Below, in pieces: positions 1-7,608 of a stretch of 28,039 bases of DNA. The DNA comes from a virus: IMG/VR virus record IMGVR_UViG_3300049825_000443, positions 1 through 28,039 of that record. The stretch is one strand, 5' to 3'. The position numbers and the translations under genes were made by a program. The stretch's first letter is position 1, and each line of letters starts with the position of its first letter. The notes beneath the pieces were generated by a model that saw only the letters and a program-made list of their open reading frames with translations, made no database searches and was not told where the DNA came from.

Positions 1-371
1 GCGCCGTCCATGCGCTCGGTGGCGTTGTCGGGATCGTCGGCGATGCCGCACCTGGTGAGCGCCAGGCAGCAGTCTTCCAGTGTGCCGGCGTTGGCGTCGT
101 TCTCTTCCAGCGGCAGCGTGACGGCGGCGCGCAAGTAGCCGTCCATGAAGTTGGATGCAACGGTAAGCTGGCGCGTCAGCCGCTCCAGCGCGGCCGTGCC
201 GGCGGCCTTTTCGGCGTCGCTGGGGGTGCCAGTCCAGGCGCCGCCAGCGGCAACAGCAATCGCGTCCTTCAGCAGCGTGGCTGTGAGCAGCGCTTCCTCG
301 TCTGCGAGTAGCTGCACGGCTTCGTCCAGGCCGAAGCGGCTCAGGTAGCGGGTGGGGGTGGCGTAGGGCAT
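1..371 (-). CDS. Mu gp36-like protein (DUF1320), truncated by window edge
   Basis: An open frame starts at ATG 371 and runs off the left end without a stop. The N-terminus reads MPYATPTRYLSRFG, followed by a helical segment (LDEAVQLLADEEALL) and a 'MDGYLRAAVTLPL' stretch. This pattern is typical of the DUF1320/Mu gp36 family (polar helix, DGYL, then LPL, then a Cys-containing helix). In Mu-like phages this protein follows the capsid genes and is thought to act at the head completion/connector interface. It lies 21 bp downstream of the beta-propeller gene, in the same leftward structural operon, so tail genes are expected just beyond the edge. Confidence 0.75.
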   Translation of the reverse strand, partial: MPYATPTRYLSRFGLDEAVQLLADEEALLTATLLKDAIAVAAGGAWTGTPSDAEKAAGTAALERLTRQLTVASNFMDGYLRAAVTLPLEENDANAGTLEDCCLALTRCGIADDPDNATERMDG

Positions 372-392
372 GGGTTAGCGCGTATTGGAAGA

Positions 393-1844
393 TCAGCCCA
401 GCCGCACCCAGGTCTCGACTGCCGCCGATTCCTTGAGGCATTTGAAAACGACGGCCTGCCCTCTGGCCAGCGTAGTGGCGTCGGATTGCGTGCCGCTGGA
501 AGCGAAGGTTGCAGGCGCGGTGCACGTCGCCTGGACGGTTCCGGTGCCGGTTCCTCCATTTGCCGCGCCAATCAAAGTGCCGTGCGCCCCGCGTGGCAGC
601 GGAAATACAAAGCCAGCAGTGTTTGAAGGATCAATAAGGTAGTCGCCGAAAGGCTTTACCGGTTGCCCGCTGATGGCATAGCGCGCCTCCGGTACGAGGC
701 TCTGACTGCCAATCTGTGGGCGGCTTTGGTCCATCGGCGACCACACCATGCCGTCTCGCATGAGCGTCGTTGCACTCAGCGGCGCCCACTTGACGACGAA
801 GGTATTGCTTGGATTGCTGGCCGCTGTCCAGAAGCACCACCAGCCGCCAGGCACCCAGCAGGGGTCCGCATCCGCTACCTGATCGTGCTCGTAGCGAGTG
901 TCCTGGCGGGCATAGATTGGATAGCCCCACAGATCGACGGTCCAATTCCTGCAATTCGGCGATGTCAGACGATACAAGTCGCTGGTCGGATTTCCGTCGC
1001 CAGAACCTGTCTTCCAGCCGTGCGTGATCATCACGAACTGCCCGTTCTCCCAGATCGGCGAACCCGCGCCCATCCAGCCGCGCCAGCCTTCCAGCAGGAA
1101 GTTTGTCGTCGGGGGAATTGGGTTCTGCTTTGAGCGCTGATGCCCAGGCTGGGCGTCCATGGACTTGAGGATGCCCGTCTCGACCGAATGGGTTCCGGTT
1201 GCGGTTGCGCAAGTGGCAAAGACTGGATTCCAAGAGTCGCTTCCGGTGCCCCACAGTGCCTCCACCAGCAGGCCATAGTTGCCGCCGATTGGCGACAAGT
1301 TGACGCCGCCGTAGTTCCCCAGTTGCAGCGCATCGGGCAGCACACCGCCAGCCTTCTGGATGAGTACAGCTTGACTGCCAGCAAATGCCGTCGTCGGCGA
1401 TGCGGCGATGGCTGCCATAGTCGCGCCAGCTCGCTTGACGATCAGGCCGTTGCCGGCCGTGATGTAGTCGATGTAGACCATGGTCGAGTCGGTGTTCCAT
1501 GGGCCGTCAATGAACTTGCTCGGGTGTACGACACCCGACGCCTCGCCCCCAACACCTCCGCCCATCACAGTGCCGACCTTGGTGAACACCACATCCTGAG
1601 GTCTACCGCCTACCGGCGCAGGCGCTGTGTACAGAACCAGCGCCGCCGACTGGTTCAACAGCAAGTAGATCAGCCCGTTGTAGTACCAGGAATTTGGTTC
1701 CTGGCTAGGCGTGGCGCCAGCGTCCACTGCCACATAGGTCTCGCCGGGATGCGACGGGAATCTTGCGTAGGCCAGCGCCGTGCTGTGCCAGATGTCGAGC
1801 GGCTGCGGGTTGCTCGGGGCGACAGGGCCGATGGTGGTAGTCAT
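393..1844 (-). CDS. Beta-propeller/glycosidase-like virion protein with fiber-type C-terminus
   Basis: 483 aa. The middle is rich in Trp, Tyr and Gly and contains a 'DADPCWVPGGWWCFW' stretch (around residue 330) preceded by 'YEHDQVAD'. This resembles blades of five-bladed beta-propeller glycosidases of the GH43/GH32/sialidase type, but I cannot assign catalytic acids with certainty. The last ~50 residues (ATFASSGTQSD, TLARGQAVVFKC, TWVRLG) resemble the terminal domain of many phage fiber and tailspike-like proteins. It lies between the FN3/LamG gene and gp36, so it is probably virion-associated: a glycan-binding or glycan-degrading decoration. The start at 1844 is 7 bp from the end of the preceding gene. 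Codon use looks somewhat less GC-rich than in the capsid genes, consistent with acquisition. Function is inferred only. Confidence 0.5.
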   Translation of the reverse strand: MTTTIGPVAPSNPQPLDIWHSTALAYARFPSHPGETYVAVDAGATPSQEPNSWYYNGLIYLLLNQSAALVLYTAPAPVGGRPQDVVFTKVGTVMGGGVGGEASGVVHPSKFIDGPWNTDSTMVYIDYITAGNGLIVKRAGATMAAIAASPTTAFAGSQAVLIQKAGGVLPDALQLGNYGGVNLSPIGGNYGLLVEALWGTGSDSWNPVFATCATATGTHSVETGILKSMDAQPGHQRSKQNPIPPTTNFLLEGWRGWMGAGSPIWENGQFVMITHGWKTGSGDGNPTSDLYRLTSPNCRNWTVDLWGYPIYARQDTRYEHDQVADADPCWVPGGWWCFWTAASNPSNTFVVKWAPLSATTLMRDGMVWSPMDQSRPQIGSQSLVPEARYAISGQPVKPFGDYLIDPSNTAGFVFPLPRGAHGTLIGAANGGTGTGTVQATCTAPATFASSGTQSDATTLARGQAVVFKCLKESAAVETWVRLG

Positions 1845-1851
1845 GATTGCC

Positions 1852-3069
1852 TCAGACGGTGGCTTGCACGGCCATGCTCACGCCGTACTTCGTGCCAAAT
1901 AGCGCCTCTACCGCCTGGCGTTGCGCGTCAGGCTGGGCGCCACGAACAACCAAGCCGGGGACAGCCATATCCACCGAGGCGCCGGCCGTGTTCTGGCCGA
2001 ACACGGCGCCGAGATTGAAGGGGTTGTCGCGCTGCAATAGCGGTTCGATACCGCCGTATTTGGTTGGCTGCCTGACTCCGTTAACGAAGAACTGCTTTCC
2101 CGTCACGATGCTCAGGATGTAAATCGTGTTGGTAGCGATTGCCGACCCGGAGTTGTTTGTCACTCCACCGCGCACTGAATGCCAGTTTCCAGCTCCACCT
2201 GCACCGTTCGCGCCACCATTGCCGTCGTTGGCGCAGACGCAGAAGCCGCCATCGCCGCGGGTCAGCTCGTTCGTGACAATCCGCATGTCACGCCCGCCTT
2301 GCCCGTTCGTTCCGGTAGTGATTGAGAAGACGAGAAACCAGGTCACCACAGGCCCGGTCAAGATGGATGTCAGAAGGCCGTTCATTTCGTCCCAGTCAGA
2401 TCCGACCTGGCTGAACCGCACAGCGGGCTTTCCCGAGCCGCCGCCGCCCCAGTTTCCAGCCGTCTTGTAGACGGGCTGACGCGCTCCGATGGCCTGCGCC
2501 AAGTGGTAGCCATTGCCGGAAACTTCGATCCACGAGCTAACTGCCGTACCGTCGGCGACGACAGGCAACGCGTCCGCCTCCCACCAGGAAATAATGTTGT
2601 CGATGCCGGCAAGAGCTACTGGGCGCGATGTCGGCGTTACCGCGTTGCTAGCAGCCGACGTTACAGATCCCGAAGAATTCGATGCCGTCACCTGGAATGT
2701 CAGCGGCACCCCATTCGTGAGGCCCAAAACCTTGATTGGCGATGCGGCGCCCTGCGCAGTGGCACCGTTGCTGGCTGTCACCGTGTAGCCGGTGGCGCGC
2801 GGAGCAGGGTCAAAGAAGACAGAGGCGCTGCCGTCGTTGGCAATTGCCAATACCTTCTTGGGCGTGTCCGGGTTGGTCCCTGTTACACCAATGATCGAGG
2901 CTACCTGCGCCGTCTGGGCTGGCGTGAGAGCGCGTGCCGGCACATAGAACGCGTCGCCGCCCTGCGTGGCCTGCCCTTCCTGCTGCGGCGTGAACCAATC
3001 GATGTATGCGTAGGGCGCGTAGTTGACGCCGCCGAAGCTCAGCCCCTTGCTACTCACCTGAATCGGCAT
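1852..3069 (-). CDS. FN3 plus LamG/concanavalin-like virion protein
   Basis: 405 aa. Residues ~1-75 form an N-terminal region with 'WFTPQQEG' that may anchor to the particle. Residues ~75-150 show a fibronectin type III pattern: 'ASVFFDPAPRATGYTVTAS', then 'KVLGLTNGVPLTFQVTASN', then 'SSGSVTSAASNAVTP'. Residues ~155-400 look like a LamG/concanavalin-type lectin fold: 'ISWWEADALPVVADGTAVSSWIEVSGNGYHLAQ' pattern in pieces, a Gly-rich loop, 'YILSIVTGKQFFVNGVRQ', and a terminal 'ALFGTKYGV'. Such proteins are usually surface-exposed and bind glycans. The position directly after the gp35-like gene suggests a head decoration or head fiber rather than a tail fiber. No homologue can be named with certainty. 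Confidence 0.6.
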   Translation of the reverse strand: MPIQVSSKGLSFGGVNYAPYAYIDWFTPQQEGQATQGGDAFYVPARALTPAQTAQVASIIGVTGTNPDTPKKVLAIANDGSASVFFDPAPRATGYTVTASNGATAQGAASPIKVLGLTNGVPLTFQVTASNSSGSVTSAASNAVTPTSRPVALAGIDNIISWWEADALPVVADGTAVSSWIEVSGNGYHLAQAIGARQPVYKTAGNWGGGGSGKPAVRFSQVGSDWDEMNGLLTSILTGPVVTWFLVFSITTGTNGQGGRDMRIVTNELTRGDGGFCVCANDGNGGANGAGGAGNWHSVRGGVTNNSGSAIATNTIYILSIVTGKQFFVNGVRQPTKYGGIEPLLQRDNPFNLGAVFGQNTAGASVDMAVPGLVVRGAQPDAQRQAVEALFGTKYGVSMAVQATV

Positions 3070-3147
3070 GCTCGAACCCCATTCAAACCATGTCCATGCG
3101 CCAAGCCGAATACGGCCGCTCGAAGCTGGGCCCTCGATGCCCCGGCC

Positions 3148-3717
3148 CTACTCGCCCTTTAGCTCAACCGTGTGCCCCAGCAGCGGCGCGGCCTGGCTCT
3201 GCGTCAACTGCAGCTCGGCGCCCACCGCCCGGCGCTTGCCGTCGTGGTCCAGCGGGCTCAGCACGCGGTAGGCCAGGCGCGGCTCGACCACTGGCTGGCC
3301 GGCCAAGATCGGCCGGCGTAGCGGGGTGCCGGGTGCTACGGCGCGCACCGTGTGGCCCACCAGCGGGGCCGACTCTTCGGCCGTCAGTTCCACACCGTCG
3401 CGAGGCTCGTAGAGCTGGCCGTCGTGACGCAGCGGGCTCAGTACCTCGTAGAGGTGGCTGGCGCCCGGCGCCGGTGTCTCAGTCTGCGGCGCGCTGGCCA
3501 CCAGCTCGGCGCTTGCATCTTCCGCAGCAACGGCAACAAGTACATCGGCAGCACCAGCATCGCCTGGCTCGGCTGGGCCGGCATCGCCGGATTCAGCACT
3601 CCTGGCAACCTGGTCGTTCGCGATGAGCTTGGACGTGTTGGCGGCATCAGCCGCAGGATTGCCCGCGGCCTTGTCGGTCGGAGCACTGCTCTTCTGGGTC
3701 TTCTTGGCTGCAACCAT
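3148..3717 (-). CDS. Mu gp35-like head protein with two tandem repeats
   Basis: 189 aa. The first ~90 residues are a low-complexity Ala/Glu/Asp-rich linker starting with a basic patch (MVAAKKTQK). The C-terminal half has two copies of a ~40-residue unit. Copy 1 begins YEVLSPLRHDGQLY and ends PLVGHTV; copy 2 begins YRVLSPLDHDGKRR and ends PLLGHTV. This unit (V-L-x-P-L-x-H-D-G, then E-L-T, then A-A-P-L-L) is characteristic of gp35-type proteins next to the capsid gene in Mu-like phages. The gene starts 2 bp from the capsid stop. The disordered N-terminus plus a duplicated domain suggests a capsid-associated tether; its exact role in the family is not established. Confidence 0.6.
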   Translation of the reverse strand: MVAAKKTQKSSAPTDKAAGNPAADAANTSKLIANDQVARSAESGDAGPAEPGDAGAADVLVAVAAEDASAELVASAPQTETPAPGASHLYEVLSPLRHDGQLYEPRDGVELTAEESAPLVGHTVRAVAPGTPLRRPILAGQPVVEPRLAYRVLSPLDHDGKRRAVGAELQLTQSQAAPLLGHTVELKGE

Positions 3718-3719
3718 GA

Positions 3720-4679
3720 TCAGGCCACCGCCGCTTTGAAGAGATAGCCCAGGTCGTTGGCGGTTATCAACTCCTTCACCGATTCGCCCGAACGCACCCG
3801 CTGGCCGCCGCGCAGGCCAACATCAGGGTCTTCGATGGTGCCGGCCACCTTGTCGCCCCACTGCGCCGTCATCCCGAAAGTGACGCCGCCGCGGGTGTCG
3901 GCCGTCATGTTGCGATACATGAAGCCGCAGTCCTTGCCCCAGGCCCGCGACAGCACCGACGCCTGGCCGGGCGCTGCGGTGTCAATCCACGCGTCGCCCA
4001 CGTAGATGTCGTCCAGGCCCAGCAGGTCGGCAATGGCGCGCATGGGCGCGATGCCGGCGTCGGTCTGCTGGCCGAAGACGGCCTTGCACACTTTCGGGTG
4101 CATGGTGAGCTTGGTGGCCACTTGGCGGCCCATCCAGCCGATGTTCGGGCGCATCACCATGCTGTCAAACGCCGTCATGATTACCGACAGCGGGTCGCTG
4201 TTGGTGTAGTCGCTCCACTGGCCGGTGCCGCTGAGAGTCACCTTGTTGGCGGTGGCGTAGTTGGCCAGGTTGGTGATGAGGCCCGATGCACGGAATTCGC
4301 GCCGGTTCTGCACCGCGCCGGTAACACGTACCGTGGCGTTCGAAATCGGGTCCACCTGGCTGACGTAGCCGCTGCCGGCCTGCTGCGCCTTTTCCCAGGC
4401 CATCATGTCGGCGTTCGGCACGGGGCTGTCCAAGCCCTCGTCGAAGGTCTGGTCGGTCAGCTCGGTCGAACCCCAGTCCAGCTGGTTCGGCGCGCCCTTG
4501 CGGCCGACGCGGGTGTCGGGGATCTTGAACGCGTCGCCCAGCGCGTACTTGATGTACCGAAATGCCTGGGTGTCCACCATCACGCGCGGCAGCAGCATGT
4601 CGGCGATCAGGTTCTTCTGCGAGTACGCCACCGCAATGGCGGTGAGACTCGGGACGATCACGAACGGAGAAGTAGCCAT
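3720..4679 (-). CDS. Major capsid protein
   Basis: 319 aa. The size and the position after the protease and cement genes fit the major capsid protein of a transposable phage. The sequence starts MATSPFVIVPSLTAIAVAYSQ and includes 'FRYIKYALGDAFKIPDTRVGRKGAPNQ' (split here as pattern), 'DWGSTELTDQTFDEGLDSPVPNAD', and late segments 'WGDKVAGTIEDPDVGLRGG' and 'VRSGESVKELI'. These match my recollection of capsid proteins in B3/BcepMu-like and other betaproteobacterial Mu-like prophages rather than Mu T itself. An HK97-type fold is expected. No separate scaffold gene is seen; the C-terminal half of the protease ORF may supply it. Confidence 0.75.
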   Translation of the reverse strand: MATSPFVIVPSLTAIAVAYSQKNLIADMLLPRVMVDTQAFRYIKYALGDAFKIPDTRVGRKGAPNQLDWGSTELTDQTFDEGLDSPVPNADMMAWEKAQQAGSGYVSQVDPISNATVRVTGAVQNRREFRASGLITNLANYATANKVTLSGTGQWSDYTNSDPLSVIMTAFDSMVMRPNIGWMGRQVATKLTMHPKVCKAVFGQQTDAGIAPMRAIADLLGLDDIYVGDAWIDTAAPGQASVLSRAWGKDCGFMYRNMTADTRGGVTFGMTAQWGDKVAGTIEDPDVGLRGGQRVRSGESVKELITANDLGYLFKAAVA

Positions 4680-4742
4680 GGTGCTTCGGGCTCCAGGTGT
4701 CGGGTGTTAGGGTCAGGCGGATTCAGGCGCGACGCAGCAGCG

Positions 4743-5117
4743 TCACACCGTGCCCAGCGAGCGCAAGTAGGTAATGACGTCGTCGGCCACGCCAGGCACC
4801 TCGGCCACGCCGATGATCTGGTGCCCGATGGTGACGGTGGCTATGGCCTTGCCGTTGGCGTCGCTGGTGAGCCTGTCGCCGGCCACCACGGTGCCGCCCA
4901 GGCGCACCTTGGGCACCGGGCCCACGGCCACGTTCACCTCTTCGCCGATGGCGTAGCTGATGTAGCCGCCGTCGTCGCCGTCTGAGGTGCCGATGATCTT
5001 GTCCGCGGCAGCACTGGCCTGCACGCAGCTACGGGGCGCGGTGCCGGACTTGACGATGCGGTAGCCCGCCACCGCGGCTTCGGCGGTGCGCGAGCGAAAG
5101 TCTGCATTGATGGCCAT
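4743..5117 (-). CDS. Capsid cement/decoration protein (DUF2190-like)
   Basis: 124 aa. Starts MAINADFRSRTAEAAVAGYRIV, then a beta-rich core containing 'VGPVPKVRLGGTVVAGDRLTSD', 'GKAIATV' and 'QIIGVAEVPGVADDVI'. The order R-I-V-K, then G-T-(S/D), then G-G-T-V-x-x-G-D-x-L-T-(S/T)-D-x-x-G-K-A, then I-I-G-x-A is typical of small capsid cement proteins found between protease and capsid genes in siphovirus-like and Mu-like phages. It probably trimerises on the outer capsid surface. A good ribosome-binding site (GAGGA) precedes ATG 5117, and the gene lies 63 bp upstream of the capsid start. Confidence 0.65.
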   Translation of the reverse strand: MAINADFRSRTAEAAVAGYRIVKSGTAPRSCVQASAAADKIIGTSDGDDGGYISYAIGEEVNVAVGPVPKVRLGGTVVAGDRLTSDANGKAIATVTIGHQIIGVAEVPGVADDVITYLRSLGTV

Positions 5118-5163
5118 TACGGTCCTCGGTATGGTGGTGGTGGTGCGTTGATCGGGCGGAGGC

Positions 5164-6420
5164 TCAGGCGGCGGCGCTGGTGGTGACGTGCATCACCGCC
5201 TGGGCCACGCTCACCACGCGGCCGGCAGCGGCTTCGCTGGTCACGAACTCATTGGCGGCCCGGGCAATGGCCACGTAGCTGCTGGTGTCGACGGCCGGCT
5301 TCGGCTCATCGCCCTTGTGCATGCCGCTGCTGCCCAGCTTCAGCGCCTTGCGGCCAGCCACGTAGGCGGCGAACCACTGCGCGGGGGTCTTCGTTGCCTC
5401 ACTCTTGTCAGCAGCCGAGAACTTGAACTCGCCCGCCTGGCCGCCCTCCAGCGCGGCCATGAACTCAGCCAGGCCAGGCTCTTCAGCCGGCAGCAGCAGG
5501 CCCGCGGCCTTCCAGCCGTTGATCTGCACGCCAATGCGTTCGCTCTGGCGCTGGGCGCGCAGCTCGGCCAGTTCCTTGCCTTGTGCCGCGAACTGCGCCT
5601 GCGTGTCGGCAGTAGCCTTGGCAGCGGCTTCTTCGCGCGCCTTGTTCAGGTCGGCTTCAGTGATGGTCATGGTGGTTTCTCCGGTGCGGGCGGTGGTGGT
5701 GGCGCCGCGGTTGAACATGGGCATAGCGCCCCTCTTGTCTGCGCTTTCGGCCAGCGCCGCGTCTGTGATACGACGCGCGGCTTCAGCCACCGAGGTGACA
5801 GTCCAGTCGGGCAACACCTTGTCGGCCACGTCCAGGCCCTTGTCGCTGATCACCCAGTCACGAAGGCTGCGCAGCAGGCGGGCGATGTCGCCCAGCGCCC
5901 AGCCGGTTTCCATGTCTTCTGACGCGAACTCGAAGACCTCAGCACCGGCAGGCGGCGCCGAGTAGCTCAGCGCCTTCATGCCAGCGACGGCGGGCGCCAC
6001 AGCACCCAGCCAGCCGATGTGCTGCAGCACCCATCCGCGTTGCGGGTCCTTGTAGACAGAGACGCTGCGCTCGCGCCAGGCGCCGCCGTCAACGCCGGCT
6101 TCAAAATCGGGGTTCACGTCGCTGGCCAACACCAGCAGCGAAGCGCCTTCGCGCTTCACGTCGCCGGGCTTGCTCCAAGCGTAGGCCGGGTCAATCTCTT
6201 TCGGGTGGCCAATGACGTGCGGCACACCGGCGCCGGCCACATTGGCCACCATCTGGTCCAGGTCGCCCTCGGCGAACGTGACTTCGCGACCCTTGCTGTC
6301 GGTGCGGGTGCCGGCGGCAAAGACCTCGATCCAGTCCTTCAAGCCCTTGAACGCGTGGCGCGCCGCTGCAGCAACAGGCCGCAGGGCCGGGGGTTTGGAG
6401 CTGGTGTCTTGCTTCGCCAT
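5164..6420 (-). CDS. Phage head maturation protease with scaffold-like C-terminus (Mu I/Z type)
   Basis: About 418 aa from ATG 6420 (MAKQDTSSKP). A TTG 7 codons upstream (6441) is possible but has no support. Residues ~30-150 match Mu gp32 (I) proteases: 'WIEVFAAGTRTDSKGREV', 'VIGHPKEIDPAYAW', 'RERSVSVY', 'LQHIGWLGAVAPAVAGM'. From about residue 235 the protein becomes a charged helix (TEADLNKAREEAAAKA, AAQGKELAELRAQRQ), typical of the scaffold part that Mu makes separately as Z from an internal start. An internal ATG (MTITEADLNKAREE, near 5669) with upstream GGAGAAACCACC could serve that role here. First gene of the leftward structural operon, 44 bp downstream of the centre of the conserved dyad at 6457-6472. 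Confidence 0.85.
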   Translation of the reverse strand: MAKQDTSSKPPALRPVAAAARHAFKGLKDWIEVFAAGTRTDSKGREVTFAEGDLDQMVANVAGAGVPHVIGHPKEIDPAYAWSKPGDVKREGASLLVLASDVNPDFEAGVDGGAWRERSVSVYKDPQRGWVLQHIGWLGAVAPAVAGMKALSYSAPPAGAEVFEFASEDMETGWALGDIARLLRSLRDWVISDKGLDVADKVLPDWTVTSVAEAARRITDAALAESADKRGAMPMFNRGATTTARTGETTMTITEADLNKAREEAAAKATADTQAQFAAQGKELAELRAQRQSERIGVQINGWKAAGLLLPAEEPGLAEFMAALEGGQAGEFKFSAADKSEATKTPAQWFAAYVAGRKALKLGSSGMHKGDEPKPAVDTSSYVAIARAANEFVTSEAAAGRVVSVAQAVMHVTTSAAA

Positions 6421-6456
6421 GCCCGGCACTGTGCCGAGCAATCATCTTGCGGTCTT

Positions 6457-6472
6457 GGTGAAATGCTTCACC
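6457..6472 (-). promoter_or_regulatory. Candidate late-activator dyad, copy 1 (head operon)
   Basis: On the minus strand this reads GGTGAA-GCAT-TTCACC, followed directly by AAGACCGC and, a few bases later, GATTGC. The same dyad plus AAGACCGC...GATTGC occurs on the plus strand at 20445-20460, and a slightly degenerate copy lies at 26500-26515. All three lie 40-90 bp ahead of the first gene of a late transcription unit and point toward it. A binding site for the phage's Mor-type activator is the simplest reading; the identity of the bound protein is inferred. Confidence 0.55.
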
Positions 6473-6571
6473 CGCCGCTGGCGCCGGAAGAGGAAGGCGA
6501 TTCGCGCCGTTTTTCTGGCCGGTAGGTGGGGATGTAGCCCGGCACCCGTTCGCGGCGGTTTTAAACGGGTA

Positions 6572-7132
6572 TTAAACGGCCTGGCGGGGCTTTTGAGGCC
6601 CTAGGGCGGGTGGCGCGGGGATCAATTCTGCGCCCGCGGGTGCAGATTCGGCCAGCGCAGCGTCATCGTCGTCGTCAAACAGGTCAGTCTGAAGATGGGC
6701 CTGCCCGCGGGCGGCCGCCGGCTCGCCGGGCAGCAGCCCATCTTGCATGCGGGCTGCATTCAGCACGTTGATGACTTGCCGAACGGTGTAGCCGGTGGTC
6801 AGCGCAATGTCGGCCAACTGCATGCGATGGCGGCTGCGCAGATCTATGACGCGCTGGTGGCGAAGCTGGCGCAGCACGCCGTCGTACTTCGGCAGGTGCA
6901 GCGTCTGCCCCGACAACTCAGCCACCAGGGCGGCTGCAGCATCAATGCCAACCAGGTCCACCAGGCCGGCAAACTGCGGTGATCGGGCGTTCTTCGGCAC
7001 GGTGAACGGCGTGCCGCCCCGTTCCTGCACCAGGCGGTAGGCCGCCGCCTCACCCATCAGCCGCACCAGCATGCGCAGCTGTACAGGCAGCATGTGCAGT
7101 GCGATACCGGTGGCGCTGGCGGGGCGGGACAT
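6572..7132 (-). CDS. mor: Mor/C-type transcription activator
   Basis: 186 aa from ATG 7132; a TTG at 7141 overlapping the gemA stop is an alternative. The N-terminal helical part (IALHMLPVQLRMLVRLMGE...YRLVQERGG) is followed by 'FTVPKN', 'LVDLVGIDAAAALVAELSGQTLHLPKYDGVLRQL' (in pieces) and a helix-turn-helix 'VIDLRSRHRMQLADIALTTGYTVRQVINVLN'. This is the architecture of Mu Mor/C: a dimerisation part with a beta-hairpin (L-x-L-P-K), then a C-terminal HTH. An acidic, Pro-rich tail of ~50 residues with DDDDD is extra. As last gene of the early operon, directly ahead of the head operon, it fits the role of switching on late transcription. It is the obvious candidate to bind the three dyads. Confidence 0.8.
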   Translation of the reverse strand: MSRPASATGIALHMLPVQLRMLVRLMGEAAAYRLVQERGGTPFTVPKNARSPQFAGLVDLVGIDAAAALVAELSGQTLHLPKYDGVLRQLRHQRVIDLRSRHRMQLADIALTTGYTVRQVINVLNAARMQDGLLPGEPAAARGQAHLQTDLFDDDDDAALAESAPAGAELIPAPPALGPQKPRQAV

Positions 7133-7137
7133 GTGCG

Positions 7138-7608
7138 TCAATCAGTGGCCAGGCCCAGCCGGCCGAGCCACATCTTCAGACTCTCGATGAGCTTGTCCAT
7201 CTGCGGGCCGGTGGCAAAGCGCAGCGCGCTGAACACACGGGCTTCAAGCTGGCGCTTGGCCCAGGTCTCGATGGCGGCATTGCAGGCGTCCATGTCGGCC
7301 GGGGGGTCTACCTCGCCGGCATCGGCCAGCACGTACCACATGGCGCGCAGCTTGCGCATCTGCGGCGCACGCTGCCAGCCGGATTCAGCCGCCGCCTTGC
7401 TGCCGGACTTGGGCTTCACCACGAAGCCGCTGGCCTTCATGTGGGCAAGCACCTGCTGGCGCTCGGCGGCCGTGAGCGCGGTGCTGCTTGTCTTGCCGCC
7501 GCTGAAACGGGCCAGCATGTCGCGGTAGGTGCCGTCGTCAAGCTGCAGCGCACGACGGCCGATCTGAATGAGCTTGACCTCGAAGGCGGCCGTGGTGGCG
7601 CTGCTCAT
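7138..7608 (-). CDS. gemA: GemA-like regulatory protein (Mu gp16, DUF1018)
   Basis: 156 aa. 'KLIQIGRRALQLDDGTYRDMLARFSGGKTSSTALTAAERQQVLAHMKASGF' (shown as family pattern: K-L-I, L-D-D-x-x-Y-R-x-M-L, G-K-x-S-S, L-T-A-A-E, L-x-H-M-K) is the DUF1018/GemA signature. The C-terminus has the usual second helical part ending ML..LG. In Mu, GemA affects host DNA supercoiling and gene expression and is expressed early; its placement before mor is conserved. Here its ATG (7606-7608) overlaps the stop of the integron integrase as ATGA, so translation of gemA may depend on ribosomes leaving the integrase gene. Confidence 0.85.
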   Translation of the reverse strand: MSSATTAAFEVKLIQIGRRALQLDDGTYRDMLARFSGGKTSSTALTAAERQQVLAHMKASGFVVKPKSGSKAAAESGWQRAPQMRKLRAMWYVLADAGEVDPPADMDACNAAIETWAKRQLEARVFSALRFATGPQMDKLIESLKMWLGRLGLATD

